Numbered from the stretch's first letter, positions 18,058-26,155 are shown. The stretch: 64,000 bases of DNA from Thalassotalea insulae (GCF_030161395.1 NZ_BSST01000001.1:682001-746000); one strand, 5' to 3'. Notes: generated from the sequence alone by a model not told the origin. Made by a program: numbers and translations.

Positions 18058-18453
18058 TTACTCATGTGGATGTTCATCGAACTGTTTTGCGTTGTCGGCT
18101 ATTTTCAACCAACTCGGTTTCTCCGCAACAAATTCGTGAAATGCATTTTCAATTTCAATTTCACTATCTATGCAGTTTGCATTTATTGGAAAAGACTCCA
18201 TTTCAGAAAGAACCTCTCCAAGAGCCGTACCACAGACAGAACAAAAACAGCGATCGTACTTATAAGGTGGTTCAGCTTTGTAGGTCACTATTTTCTCGCG
18301 GCCAGTGGTAATTTTAAAATTGTTAGATTTTACAAACATCAAAGCACTTGCTCCAACTTTTCGACAACGACTGCAATGGCACATCCCCATCATGCTAGGC
18401 TTTTCGGTCAGTTCAAATTGAACGGTTTCGCAACAACAACTTCCTTTAATCAT
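18058..18453 (-). CDS. GFA-family zinc-binding protein
   Basis: 131 residues of the GFA (glutathione-dependent formaldehyde-activating, CENP-V) fold. The zinc ligands are visible: GSCCCETVQF near the start, MCHCSRCRKVG in the middle, and CFCSVCGTALG. Most members have unknown substrates despite the family name. GFA genes are frequent in integron cassettes, and a relic attC lies 138 bp downstream. An AAAGGTG site lies 5 bases ahead of the ATG. Confidence 0.87.
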   Translation of the reverse strand: MIKGSCCCETVQFELTEKPSMMGMCHCSRCRKVGASALMFVKSNNFKITTGREKIVTYKAEPPYKYDRCFCSVCGTALGEVLSEMESFPINANCIDSEIEIENAFHEFVAEKPSWLKIADNAKQFDEHPHE

Positions 18454-18642
18454 GTAACACCTTTAAATCATAAACAGTGAGTTTTTCAAAGAGTAACACA
18501 ATAAACTGTATATAAAAACAGTATAAATATAAAAGTGCTAATAATAGGTTACAAAGAGATTGCTAAAATGTTGAGAACGGGAAAACCGTAAACTAATCTA
18601 TTTTTTCATTGCATAATACCCTTACTCTGCGCTGTACAGATC

Positions 18643-18933
18643 TTACTTCCCACTCTGCATTCTCTTCCGCTCGGCCGTGTAAGCCCACCAATTCTTTGGC
18701 TCGTCACCTTGGATAAAAGATGTAACGGAAATAAAAACATCAATCACACATGGGTCGTGTCTGGTACTGGTTATCGCGCAGAGCCTCTCATACATATCAT
18801 ACGGATCTTGCCCGACAAGATCGTCCGGTTTCTCGATACCAAGCAACTTAAGGTCTGCGGCACTTGCCTTACCTATATTTGGCAGGTCTGTAAGCTTACT
18901 AACTGCTTCACGTACAACTTTATTCGGATTCAT
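18643..18933 (-). CDS. Helix-hairpin-helix protein of the Cdd1 ('pathogenicity locus') family
   Basis: 96 residues. Residues about 12-50 form a helix-hairpin-helix pair (LTDLPNIGKASAADLKLLGI), which usually binds DNA without sequence preference. The C-terminal half (DPYDMYERLCAITSTRHDPCVIDVF) is typical of Cdd1-type proteins. It lies 22 bp after the MerR gene on the same strand and is probably co-transcribed. Biological role unknown. Confidence 0.8.
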   Translation of the reverse strand: MNPNKVVREAVSKLTDLPNIGKASAADLKLLGIEKPDDLVGQDPYDMYERLCAITSTRHDPCVIDVFISVTSFIQGDEPKNWWAYTAERKRMQSGK

Positions 18934-18955
18934 AATTTATCTAGCGCTCCGCTCA

Positions 18956-19414
18956 TCACTGACTTACCCAATTCACCACTTTACTAGAGCGCCGCTTTTG
19001 CGATAGCTTCCTTGTACCTTCGCCTTTAATTGCTCCAGAAGCAGCCAATCCGAGTAAATGCCTAAACTTAGGGCACTCCATATGACTGGGAGCAGAACAA
19101 ACAGCTGCATGCCGAAGTCCATCTCGCATTGCTATCTGCTTTTGAATAATGATATCCAGTTCATCTGCCTTACTCAGCAGTAATTCTCTGTCAATATTGG
19201 GTTGCCCTTTTGCACCTAACATTTGGGCAATTTCATCCAGCGAAAACCCTGCCACACGACCTAAGGCAATCAAGGCCAATCGCTCCAATATATTAGCGCT
19301 AAAAACCCGACGTAACCCTTGCCTGCCAACAGAGTTAATTAATCCTTTCTCTTCATAGAACCGCAATGTCGAGGCGGGTACACCAGAACGTTTTGCTACT
19401 TCGGAGATATCCAT
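18956..19414 (-). CDS. MerR-family regulator
   Basis: 152 residues. The N-terminal winged HTH is standard (ISEVAKRSGVPASTLRFYEEKGLI, then RVFSANILERLALIALGRVAGFSLDEIAQML). A dimerisation helix follows, then CSAPSHMECPKFRHLLGLA, with two Cys and one His that could hold a metal or respond to thiol stress. A basic tail of about 25 residues follows. It is divergent from a DUF2938 gene, with a MerR-type long-spacer promoter between them, so it most likely controls that gene and itself. Confidence 0.88.
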   Translation of the reverse strand: MDISEVAKRSGVPASTLRFYEEKGLINSVGRQGLRRVFSANILERLALIALGRVAGFSLDEIAQMLGAKGQPNIDRELLLSKADELDIIIQKQIAMRDGLRHAAVCSAPSHMECPKFRHLLGLAASGAIKGEGTRKLSQKRRSSKVVNWVSQ

Positions 19415-19423
19415 AATTTTTGC

Positions 19424-19454
19424 TTGACCTCAAGTCGACTTTAAGTTGTACGCT
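19424..19454 (+). promoter_or_regulatory. MerR/SoxR-type promoter with 19-bp spacer
   Basis: TTGACC (-35) at 19424-19429 and TACGCT (-10) at 19449-19454 are 19 bp apart. The spacer holds an imperfect dyad, CCTCAAGTCGACTTTAAG, very close to the SoxR box CCTCAAGTTAACTTGAGG. This long spacer is how MerR-family regulators twist promoters into an active form. It drives the DUF2938 gene. Confidence 0.7.
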
Positions 19455-19493
19455 ATCACCCGTTTCAAATCGATACAAGTCACGGAGTGTGTA

Positions 19494-19985
19494 ATGAACA
19501 TTTTATTATCCATAGTATTAATAGGTATAGGAGCCACAGTCGTCATGGACTTATGGGGTATTGTCCGCAAGCGACTATTCGGTAGTACGGCCCCCAATTA
19601 CAAAATGGTGGGACGCTGGATAGCCTACATGGCTTACGGGAAGTTTCGCCATAACGCTATTGCCACATCCCCAGCCATGTGTGGAGAACACCTTATAGGA
19701 TGGACGTTTCACTATCTGGTAGGCATAGCTTTCGCTGCATTATTGATCAGCATATGGGGGGTTCCGTGGCTCTATAATCCAACGCTTGGCCCTGCACTTA
19801 CCGTTGGCATTGCTACCATTGCAGCACCATTTTTGTTAATGCAGCCAGGGATGGGGGCAGGACTAGCTGCCGCCCGAACAGCAAAACCAACTTCAGCTCG
19901 ATTGCAAAGCCTAGTAACTCACACAGTTTTTGGGCTCGGTTTATATTTATCTGGCTCGGTAGTACAACTTTTCTACTCAGTTTGA
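19494..19985 (+). CDS. DUF2938 membrane protein
   Basis: 163 residues from MNILLSIVLIGIGATVVMDLWG, with four to five membrane helices. The blocks MCGEHLIGWTFHYLVGIAFA, WLYNPTLGPALTVGI and QPGMGAGLAAARTAKP are the DUF2938 pattern. Function is unknown; members often stand next to MerR-type regulators, as here. I chose this start because CGGAG lies about 7 bases before it; the frame is open 48 bp farther upstream but without a site. Its promoter is the MerR-type element just upstream. Confidence 0.85.
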   Translation: MNILLSIVLIGIGATVVMDLWGIVRKRLFGSTAPNYKMVGRWIAYMAYGKFRHNAIATSPAMCGEHLIGWTFHYLVGIAFAALLISIWGVPWLYNPTLGPALTVGIATIAAPFLLMQPGMGAGLAAARTAKPTSARLQSLVTHTVFGLGLYLSGSVVQLFYSV

Positions 19986-20009
19986 AATTCAAGCTAATAA
20001 ATCGTAAAC

Positions 20010-20092
20010 GGGAAAATAAAAGGCGCAATGCCACTCGTTTTCCCAACCATATGTAGCGCGCTACGCTTGACCGTCATGGCCTGTAGCGCGCT
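20010..20092. repeat. Hairpin and direct repeat after the DUF2938 gene
   Basis: GGGAAAA (20010-20016) pairs with TTTTCCC (20038-20044) around a loop that holds its own GGC/GCC stem. The hairpin may end transcription of the gene before it. TGTAGCGCGCT then occurs twice, at 20052-20062 and 20082-20092. Confidence 0.45.
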
Positions 20093-20245
20093 CGCTTAAA
20101 CTCTCTCATCTCACAAGAAATTTATAGCAATTAAAATAACTGATTATTTCAATTGCTATTATTTCTGGCCCACTTAAAGAAACAATGCACTGCTAATCAA
20201 AAACTGTGAGACAATGGCGTTGCACTTTATACTACATGGCTCATT

Positions 20246-20485
20246 ATGAAACTTTTAGTTCGTAACCTTTCACGCTCAACAACAGAGCAAGAAATTCGTA
20301 TTTTATTTTCTACTCATGGCACTGTCACTGATTGTAATTTAGTTTTAGACCAAGAGACAGCTAAATCAAAAGGCTTTGCTTTTGTAGAAATGCCTGATGA
20401 AAATGAAGCTCAATCAGCGCTTTCTGCTTTGCATGAAACAAGAGTTGCCAAAAATAGAATTCGAGTGAAAATTGCTCAAAAATAG
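20246..20485 (+). CDS. RRM-type RNA-binding protein
   Basis: 79 residues forming a single RNA recognition motif. RNP2 is KLLVRNL at the very start and RNP1 is KGFAFVEM near residue 46. Bacterial proteins of this kind bind single-stranded RNA and are often cold-induced. It stands alone with a terminator hairpin directly after. The upstream 150 bp are AT-rich and may be a regulated leader. Confidence 0.92.
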   Translation: MKLLVRNLSRSTTEQEIRILFSTHGTVTDCNLVLDQETAKSKGFAFVEMPDENEAQSALSALHETRVAKNRIRVKIAQK

Positions 20486-20500
20486 CTCAAGCTCAGAAAC

Positions 20501-20529
20501 TAAGCAGCATACCGTAAGAGTGCTGCTTA
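20501..20529 (+). terminator. Terminator after the RRM gene
   Basis: TAAGCAGCA pairs with TGCTGCTTA around an 11-base loop, 15 bp past the stop, followed by TTTCTGG. Fair strength. Confidence 0.7.
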
Positions 20530-20714
20530 TTTCTGGCTCTGTTTTCTTGTACGGTAACTTTGGATCAGTATAGTGCCCAATGCTAATACTCAACGATATA
20601 GCGCATAAATTTTTCGCTAAAATTAGCCGAAAAAAGTAATAACTAACGACTTTTTATTGACGTTAATTTACTTGTTATGTTTCTTATTTATTAACACCAC
20701 ACATCATAGCGTTT

Positions 20715-21566
20715 TTAAAAGTGTACAGTCACGCCGACAAAAGTCCCCTTAAACTCAAGATCGGTATATAAATCATTTAACTTTTCAAATTCCATTTTCT
20801 CGGCTCGATAGCCTAAGGTCAAATAGAAATCCATCATTCTGTTATCGACTAATTCGTAACTTAAGCCAACTTGATAATCAGAATGTGTTTGGTCATCTTT
20901 TAATGAAAAATCACCTTGGATAAATAAACTTAAGCCGCTTAATGGCAAGCTAATATTAGAGGCAACATACAACATAGGCTCTACCTCGTTTGTCTTTATT
21001 TTATCGGTAGTAACAGTCTCTGTTGTTTCTGTAACATTATGATAATCATGATCATCGTGATCTTCTCCATCCCAAATACGATCCCGACTTGTAGTCACAA
21101 TATTTGCGTCCTCCGTTACAATAACTGCACCACCAAAATCTCTAGCAGTTAATCCCAAGTCGAATGAAAAGGAGCCGTTATCAAATAATTCGTAATATAA
21201 GGTGTAATCAACGTAACTTACGTTAAAATTGGTATCAATATCAATATCAGCATGAACATCAACATGCGCGGTTTCGTTATCGGCATTATATTCTTGCGTT
21301 AAATGAGTTGTACCTGATGTAGTGTCAAGCGTAGCACTTGAAATGCGTACATTAGGAAGAATAGCAATCGGGTGTTCAACGGCAATAAAATAGCTATTTT
21401 GCTGCCCTTTTTTTAAAGTAAAGTCACCTATTGTATTTTGTTCAGCCAAAAGACCACTTGCTTCACTTTGCCAAATTTGGCCACCGAGGTATAAACCAAT
21501 CGTATCTGCTGGTACGTTAGTAGTAAAAAGTACAGCAAAAGTTGCTGCAAAAGCCTTTTTTTTCAT
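20715..21566 (-). CDS. Outer membrane beta-barrel protein (TIGR04219-type)
   Basis: 283 residues. A signal peptide of about 20 residues (AAFATTFAVLFTTNVPA-like, ending ADT) is followed by IGLYLGGQIWQSEASGLL, then alternating strands, and the chain ends in Phe (GTFVGVTVHF), as outer membrane barrels do. The order and the DFTLKKGQQNSYFIAVEHPIA segment fit the TIGR04219 family. An acidic His-rich loop (DGEDHDDHDYHN) lies mid-chain and could bind metal. Function unknown. AAGGAAAG precedes the ATG. Confidence 0.78.
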   Translation of the reverse strand: MKKKAFAATFAVLFTTNVPADTIGLYLGGQIWQSEASGLLAEQNTIGDFTLKKGQQNSYFIAVEHPIAILPNVRISSATLDTTSGTTHLTQEYNADNETAHVDVHADIDIDTNFNVSYVDYTLYYELFDNGSFSFDLGLTARDFGGAVIVTEDANIVTTSRDRIWDGEDHDDHDYHNVTETTETVTTDKIKTNEVEPMLYVASNISLPLSGLSLFIQGDFSLKDDQTHSDYQVGLSYELVDNRMMDFYLTLGYRAEKMEFEKLNDLYTDLEFKGTFVGVTVHF

Positions 21567-21614
21567 CTAGTGACTTTCCTTGTTTACAAATAGCCGTGTT
21601 TCATGCGGGTTACG

Positions 21615-22082
21615 CTAAATAGTTTTAACCATATGCAAAGTTTCAGACTTAAAACCAAGTTTTTTATAAAAACTGTTAGCCTTTGAATTATTTGCAAATA
21701 CTTCAAGGTGTAACAAGCGACAGTCCAAATTTTTAGCCCACTGTTCAGCAGACTCCATTAACAGCTTACCTACACCTAAACCTTGTGATTTAGGTGATAC
21801 AGCTAACAGAGGAACTGTTCCGCAAATTTCACCCGAAATACCATCTTTGTGTGTACGAACGTGAATGAACCCTAGAGGAGAATTTTCAATTTCAGCTATC
21901 AACGTTGTACTTGGCGTTGAGGTGTTAGCAAGCATTTCTGAAATATAATTGTCCTGCATTTCTTGAACCGCATCTTCAGTATGCCAATCTAGTTTTGCTA
22001 CCTCAGCTAGATAAGGTGAAAGCTCAAAAATAAACGCGCGATCATTCTCGTTTGATTCTCTTATTACTACGTTATTTTTCAT
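21615..22082 (-). CDS. GNAT-family N-acetyltransferase
   Basis: 155 residues. The acetyl-CoA site is clear: LLAVSPKSQGLGVGKLLME (motif A with Q-x-x-G-x-G), then a motif B strand LLHLEVFANNSKANSFYKKLGF. The substrate cannot be inferred. A mutated attC lies immediately upstream, so this looks like the last cassette of the array. No attC follows it before the barrel protein gene, which means the distal site has been lost or this cassette has become fixed in the chromosome. Confidence 0.87.
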   Translation of the reverse strand: MKNNVVIRESNENDRAFIFELSPYLAEVAKLDWHTEDAVQEMQDNYISEMLANTSTPSTTLIAEIENSPLGFIHVRTHKDGISGEICGTVPLLAVSPKSQGLGVGKLLMESAEQWAKNLDCRLLHLEVFANNSKANSFYKKLGFKSETLHMVKTI

Positions 22083-22121
22083 ATTAAATTTTAGGTTTCA
22101 CCTCTCAAGCCTGAATAACTT

Positions 22122-22219
22122 ATTACGCCTCGTTAACAGGCAAATAATTGTGGACTAAAATAACGAACGCAGCGAGGAAAACCAACTTGCAAAAGTCCCG
22201 CACCGCAATGGCTTGTTAT
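22122..22219 (-). repeat. attC site with mutated crossover core
   Basis: Minus strand: starts ATAACAAGCC, ends GAGGCGTAAT. The expected GGCGTTA core reads GGCGTAA, so the crossover GTT is changed and the site may be inactive. It joins the broken cassette gene to the GNAT cassette. Confidence 0.75.
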
Positions 22220-22228
22220 ATATCAATA

Positions 22229-22606
22229 CTAAAAATCTATTTCGATATTAATATCTTTGGGTTTATAAATTGGGGAATCTACACCTTCAATACATAACCC
22301 ATCAAAATTTTTAAGCTCCAATATTCTATAAATTTTTGGTAATACCTTCAATTCTTTAGATTTAACAGAATAAACCATTAATTTCTGACTGTTCGATCTT
22401 GTCCATTCAGGAAAAGCTAAATGCATTGAATCATTTGACCAAATAATTGAGGGATTACATCGTGTAGAAATAATTTTTCCGTCAATTGAAAGAACTCCTG
22501 ATGTGGGTGCTCCCATTGCTATTTCAAAGGCATTTTAAACAGATGCTAAATGTTTTTCGTTAGGACTTTGAACTTCAACTTCACTCGTCCATGGGCTAAT
22601 ACTCAA
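22229..22606 (-). pseudogene. Broken cassette gene, unknown family
   Basis: A continuous-looking protein starts at a TTG (22606) with an AGGAAG ribosome site 8 bases upstream and reads LSISPWTSEVEVQSPNEKH. It meets a TAA at 22535-22537, then continues NAFEIAMGAPTSGVLSIDGK to the stop at 22229. The TAA would be AAA (Lys) with a single change, so this looks like one nonsense mutation. The part after the stop alone, 95 residues from an internal ATG, could still be made. The product resembles small WD/Kelch-like immunity or bacterial beta proteins only vaguely; I do not assign a function. Confidence 0.6.
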
Positions 22607-22626
22607 CTTGAATTCTTCCTTGGCAT

Positions 22627-22726
22627 ATAACGCCGCGTTAAACGGCTTAATAAAAGCTTGCTAAAATTGGCGACTAAGGAGCACAGCAAGCTTTTATGTG
22701 CCCGACTTTTTAGACGCTTTGTTATA
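22627..22726 (-). repeat. attC site
   Basis: Minus strand: starts ATAACAAAG, ends GCGGCGTTAT. Near-symmetric arms (CATAAAAGCTTGCTG and CAAGCTTTTATTA) flank a variable centre. The stop codon of the TonB-domain gene lies inside it. Confidence 0.88.
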
Positions 22727-23102
22727 ATATTGATGGAGCAGAGAATCGAAATTCTAATATTACGTAAACAGGCGTTTTTTTATGGTTAAAATCAGTGTTG
22801 ACGTAATGTTTTTCCTGTACCGCACGCAATGCAAATTTATCCCAACCACCTTTTGACTCAATTATAACTGGATTAGAAACTTCGCCATTAGAGCCAATTA
22901 AAATTTTAACGTTAACAAACCCTGATTCTTGTGGAGGCACCCAATTATTGTTGAATGAAATACTACTTTTTTTAGGTACCCAATATTTGTGCAGTTCATG
23001 CATTTTTACATTTATTGCGATTTCACTAAGTAATTCCTTATTGTTAGAACTGCAGCCGACAGTAATTAAAGATATAAATAACAAAAAGCTTAACCGTTGC
23101 AT
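22722..23102 (-). CDS. Lipoprotein with TonB C-terminal-like domain
   Basis: 126 residues. A type II signal peptide ends with the lipobox TVGC (Cys17). The rest matches a TonB C-terminal domain: VPPQESGFVNVKILIGSNGEVSNPVIIESKGGWDKFALRAV, then VYVILEFRF. Such small secreted proteins do not energise transport by themselves, since the membrane anchor and proline region of TonB are missing. It is an integron cassette gene, bounded by attC sites on both sides. AGGG lies 8 bases before the ATG. Confidence 0.75.
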   Translation of the reverse strand: MQRLSFLLFISLITVGCSSNNKELLSEIAINVKMHELHKYWVPKKSSISFNNNWVPPQESGFVNVKILIGSNGEVSNPVIIESKGGWDKFALRAVQEKHYVNTDFNHKKTPVYVILEFRFSAPSIL

Positions 23103-23121
23103 CTGGATACCCTTTAAAAAT

Positions 23122-23220
23122 ATAACGCCGCCATAAGGGGCTGATAATAGCTTGACAAAATTGTGTAGCGAAGCGGAACTGAGCCAAGCTGTTAGCAGTC
23201 CCGTATTGAGTGGCTTATAT
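23122..23220 (-). repeat. attC site with degenerate outer core
   Basis: Minus strand: ends with an intact GGCGTTATAT core, but the opening core reads ATATAAGCC instead of ATAACAAGCC. The 50-bp centre from GGCTCAGTTCCGCTTCGC to TATTATCAG is almost identical to the attC at 24574-24672. Confidence 0.78.
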
Positions 23221-23322
23221 GGCTGTTTTTTTAACCTTACTCAGACTCTCGATATATCTAGCGCCAGAGATGAGTAACACCGCGAATGTAGGATTGCTAG
23301 ACTTGATTCCGGTATCCTTGTT

Positions 23323-24174
23323 TTACTTTTCACTTAACACGTCTTTAACATAATGAACCAGATAATCTTTTTGAAAGTCGTAAGAGTTTAGGTGGCGTAG
23401 CAAACTATGTATCGATTCATCAGCAGCAATGTCCTCAGGTTTCATATTTCGTTTTGATAGCAAAAAAACCTGATTGACAAACTCCTCATATACCCCAATT
23501 AAATTTTCAAGATCGACTTTATTCCCATATTGTTTTGCGGACCAGTTTCCAGGAAATATTTTAGTTTCGTCATCAACATCTCTAAGGATGCTTTTCAGTG
23601 CATCAAGATGAGCCAGTGGGCCATTTTTACCCGAATAGACAATCCAATCAAAACCTACTGCATCACCTGCAAATATAATGTTGCTTTTCTTCAGCTTGAG
23701 CATCATGTGATCATCGGTGTGGGCCTTTGTGGGAGTTGCTTCGATCACTTCATATTTTAGATCGAAAATACGCTTCGAAGCGACTAAAATCCTGTTTGCA
23801 AAAGCATCGGGGATCAAGTTTTCTCTTGCTACAAAAGTCGCGCCATTTTCTACAAAAAGCCTGCTGCCATTGTACTGATAGTAGTCGCCGTCCAAGGCAA
23901 AGACGTATTCGATTTTTTTCTCTGTAATGCCTTGCACTAATGACTGCACATGTCTTGAGTAATCTTTCATCATCGATGTAATTAATGCAACATCATGCTC
24001 CCCTATTACAAAGGCAAAGTTAATATTTGAATGCCCATAATCCTGGCTGACCACGTAAACATTGTCGTTTAACCGTTTTAGATCAAACAGATTTAAATCA
24101 ATTTCATCTGCTATTGCTAAATTCAATGAAATAACAACTAAAAATGCGACTCGAATAATCTTAACCAGAACCAT
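23323..24174 (-). CDS. Secreted metallo-beta-lactamase-fold protein with lost metal site
   Basis: 283 residues from MVLVKIIRVAF, chosen because GAGGG lies 4 bases before this ATG. A signal peptide ends LAIA-DE. The fold is that of the metallo-beta-lactamase superfamily (LNDNVYVVSQDYGHSNINFAFVIGEHDVALITSM, later NIIFAGDAV and IFPGNW). The zinc motif HxHxDH is replaced by FALDGDYYQYNG, and the PGH motif by PGN. It is therefore probably not a zinc hydrolase. It is a cassette gene: an attC lies on each side. Function unknown. Confidence 0.72.
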   Translation of the reverse strand: MVLVKIIRVAFLVVISLNLAIADEIDLNLFDLKRLNDNVYVVSQDYGHSNINFAFVIGEHDVALITSMMKDYSRHVQSLVQGITEKKIEYVFALDGDYYQYNGSRLFVENGATFVARENLIPDAFANRILVASKRIFDLKYEVIEATPTKAHTDDHMMLKLKKSNIIFAGDAVGFDWIVYSGKNGPLAHLDALKSILRDVDDETKIFPGNWSAKQYGNKVDLENLIGVYEEFVNQVFLLSKRNMKPEDIAADESIHSLLRHLNSYDFQKDYLVHYVKDVLSEK

Positions 24175-24268
24175 ACATCCCTCTTTATGCAATGCAAAAC
24201 ATAACCCCTTAGTACAGAGTTACCTTTTTTGATTTTCACTTACGTTGCAAGTTGATCTACTCAGAAAA

Positions 24269-24360
24269 GCTAACGCTTAAAACAGCGGCTAAGCAACGTT
24301 TGCTACACTGCGCGAAGCGCGAGCAAGCGTTGTGTGTCCGCCAGATTTTACTTATTAGCA
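24269..24360 (-). repeat. attC site
   Basis: Minus strand: starts CTAATAAG (one change from CTAACAAG), ends AAGCGTTAGC. The inner arms (ACAACGCTTGCTCGCG and GTAGCAAACGTTG) can pair. Confidence 0.72.
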
Positions 24361-24573
24361 GTTTACAAATGGATGAACGCGGTTTACCACTTTAACCACA
24401 TATAAACTGCTGATTAATTTAATGACTTTACCTTACTTTAAAAATAACGCCAAGAACAGCGATGCTTTAGATGAAGGTGAAAAACAGCATTGAAATGGTG
24501 GATGACTTAAACTGAAAAGCCATTTTATCTGTTTAAAAGCAATTCCTGTTTTTTACTCCAAAAGATAAAGACT
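24361..24573 (-). other. Cassette without a recognisable gene
   Basis: About 213 bp lie between two attC sites. I see no open frame of useful length on either strand. The stretch contains an extra core-like GGCGTTATTTTT on the minus strand (about 24441-24453), so it may hold the remains of another attC. It could also carry a promoter or small RNA. Confidence 0.5.
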
Positions 24574-24672
24574 ACTAACGCCCCATTCAGAGGCTGATAA
24601 TAGCTTGATAAAATTGTGTAGCGAAGCGGAACTGAGCCAGCTGTAAATTGTCTGATTGAGTGGCTTGTAAAC
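24574..24672 (-). repeat. attC site
   Basis: Minus strand: the closing core is GGCGTTAGTAG and intact; the opening core reads TTTACAAGCC (expected CTAACAAGCC). Its central 50 bp are nearly the same as in the site at 23122-23220. Confidence 0.78.
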
Positions 24673-24679
24673 GTCAGTT

Positions 24680-25396
24680 TTAAACTCTTTCTAACATAGA
24701 CATCGTATTAAGTAGGCAATGTGCAAAAATTAGCGGCCATAAGTTTCTGCCAAATGCTACATAACCAATCCCCATAGCAAGACCAATTAAAGCAACAGTT
24801 ATTGAACGTTCAGATATATCGTAAGAGTGTCTAAAACCAAAGATCAGAGCCTGAGCCAAAACAGCAACGGCTGTTGCAAACCAAGTACTAGATAAAGTTT
24901 TTTCGATCCAATTGATAAGAAACCCTCGGTCTAGCACTTCCTCCAATGTGGATTGCAGCCATATAAATGGAATTATCGTAAAAAATAGCGTCCAGTTACC
25001 AGAAAGCTCCCCAAATTTAGAGACGGCTTTTTCACCTGACATATCGGGGGCAACTTGCAGGCCTAATTGATCTTTTAACGTTTGAAAAATAAAGATCGAG
25101 ATAATTGTGAATGCAAAAATAAAAACAGTAGCTAACAAAGATTTCTTATAGTTTTTTGGCTTAAATAAGCCTATTTCTTTCCAAGTAGTTTTCCTAAGTC
25201 GCATTAAAATCGTTGCTGTAAGTAATGTGGAAAATGACCAAAATAGGCCATTGGTAATAAAGTTGAATTGTGAAAAGTATACTTCCCTTATTAAAAACAT
25301 TATCGAAATATAAATAATCAAGTCTAAAAGAAAAGCCAAAGGACGTGACTTATGCAGATTCTCTTCTGTTGTTATAGTCTTCACACTTAAATTCAT
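24680..25396 (-). CDS. CPBP-family intramembrane protease-like protein
   Basis: 238 residues with about eight membrane helices. The CPBP (Abi, Rce1-like) motifs are present: LEEVLDRGFL (motif 1, EExxxR), then FGFRHSY (motif 2) and IFAHCLLN (motif 3, HxxxN). Bacterial members process membrane peptides or self-immunity factors; some are linked to phage or bacteriocin resistance. It is an integron cassette gene. I start it at Met3, where GGAG is 7 bases upstream, instead of at the first ATG, only 1 base from GGAG. Confidence 0.85.
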   Translation of the reverse strand: MNLSVKTITTEENLHKSRPLAFLLDLIIYISIMFLIREVYFSQFNFITNGLFWSFSTLLTATILMRLRKTTWKEIGLFKPKNYKKSLLATVFIFAFTIISIFIFQTLKDQLGLQVAPDMSGEKAVSKFGELSGNWTLFFTIIPFIWLQSTLEEVLDRGFLINWIEKTLSSTWFATAVAVLAQALIFGFRHSYDISERSITVALIGLAMGIGYVAFGRNLWPLIFAHCLLNTMSMLERV

Positions 25397-25413
25397 CTGC
25401 ATACTCCTTTAGA

Positions 25414-25505
25414 CAGTTAACGCTTTGCTAAGCGGAAAATAAAGGTTGGCTATAATAGCGAAGCGATGGTCAACTGTTATTTTTCCGTTTAAGAAACTGG
25501 TTAGT
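25414..25505 (-). repeat. attC site
   Basis: Minus strand: starts CTAACCAG, ends AAGCGTTAACTG. Inner arms AACGGAAAAATAACAGTTG and CAACCTTTATTTTCCG pair well. Confidence 0.85.
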
Positions 25506-25510
25506 TTGTA

Positions 25511-26155
25511 TTACGATACAGAACTACGATTAAAGGCTGAGCGAAGTAGTCCGATGCCTGCAATAGAAAATAAGAATGAAGTTGCACCATTTATCCATCG
25601 ACTTGCGCGTTGATACCAGTTCATAACACCGCAATATGAGAAGCAAATTGAATACATAGCATTTGTAGCAAACCCGACGACCATACAAATTACCAAACCA
25701 GCAATAAGAGAAAGAGTTCCATCATTTGCCTCCAAGCCAACAGAAAGTGCAGCCATCCAAGCGATTACCGTTTTAGGGTTAGAAATATTCATAATAACAC
25801 CACGAAAAAACCAACTTTTACCTGAAACCTTATCATCAATCATTTCAATACTAACTGAGTTAGGTTTCATAGTTTCTTTACCGGAAAGATAGGCCAGTCT
25901 TAATAGATATATTCCACCGAAAATCTTAAGTGCCATTAGTAAATAAACAGAGCTTTGAAGAATAGTCCCCATGCCACTTGCAGCAATAATCCCCCAAAAC
26001 ACTAAACCAGTAGAAAGCCCAGCACCATAAATTAAACTAGTTCTTCTACCTTTACTCATTGCTATGGTCGCATTAGAAATATTTGCTGGTCCAGGTGAAA
26101 CGGCTATGACAAAAAATGCAAGGCCAATACTTAATAAAGAAAATAGGTCTATCAC
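25511..26155 (-). CDS. LysE/RhtB-family amino acid exporter
   Basis: 214 residues, six membrane helices. The family pattern is clear: FFVIAVSPGPANISNATIAMSKGRR, GIYLLRLAYLSGKET and NPKTVIAWMAALSVG. The GTG start has AGAGGA 9 bases upstream. The substrate, an amino acid or similar solute, cannot be inferred. It is a cassette: a complete attC follows it and a half-site precedes it, the other half being lost at an IS110-type insertion. Confidence 0.88.
   Translation of the reverse strand: MIDLFSLLSIGLAFFVIAVSPGPANISNATIAMSKGRRTSLIYGAGLSTGLVFWGIIAASGMGTILQSSVYLLMALKIFGGIYLLRLAYLSGKETMKPNSVSIEMIDDKVSGKSWFFRGVIMNISNPKTVIAWMAALSVGLEANDGTLSLIAGLVICMVVGFATNAMYSICFSYCGVMNWYQRASRWINGATSFLFSIAGIGLLRSAFNRSSVS

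Noticed and set aside
24361..24573. Search for CRISPR or short regular repeats in the cassette region
   Set aside because: The repeats seen are attC sites spaced by genes, not short regular repeats with unique spacers.
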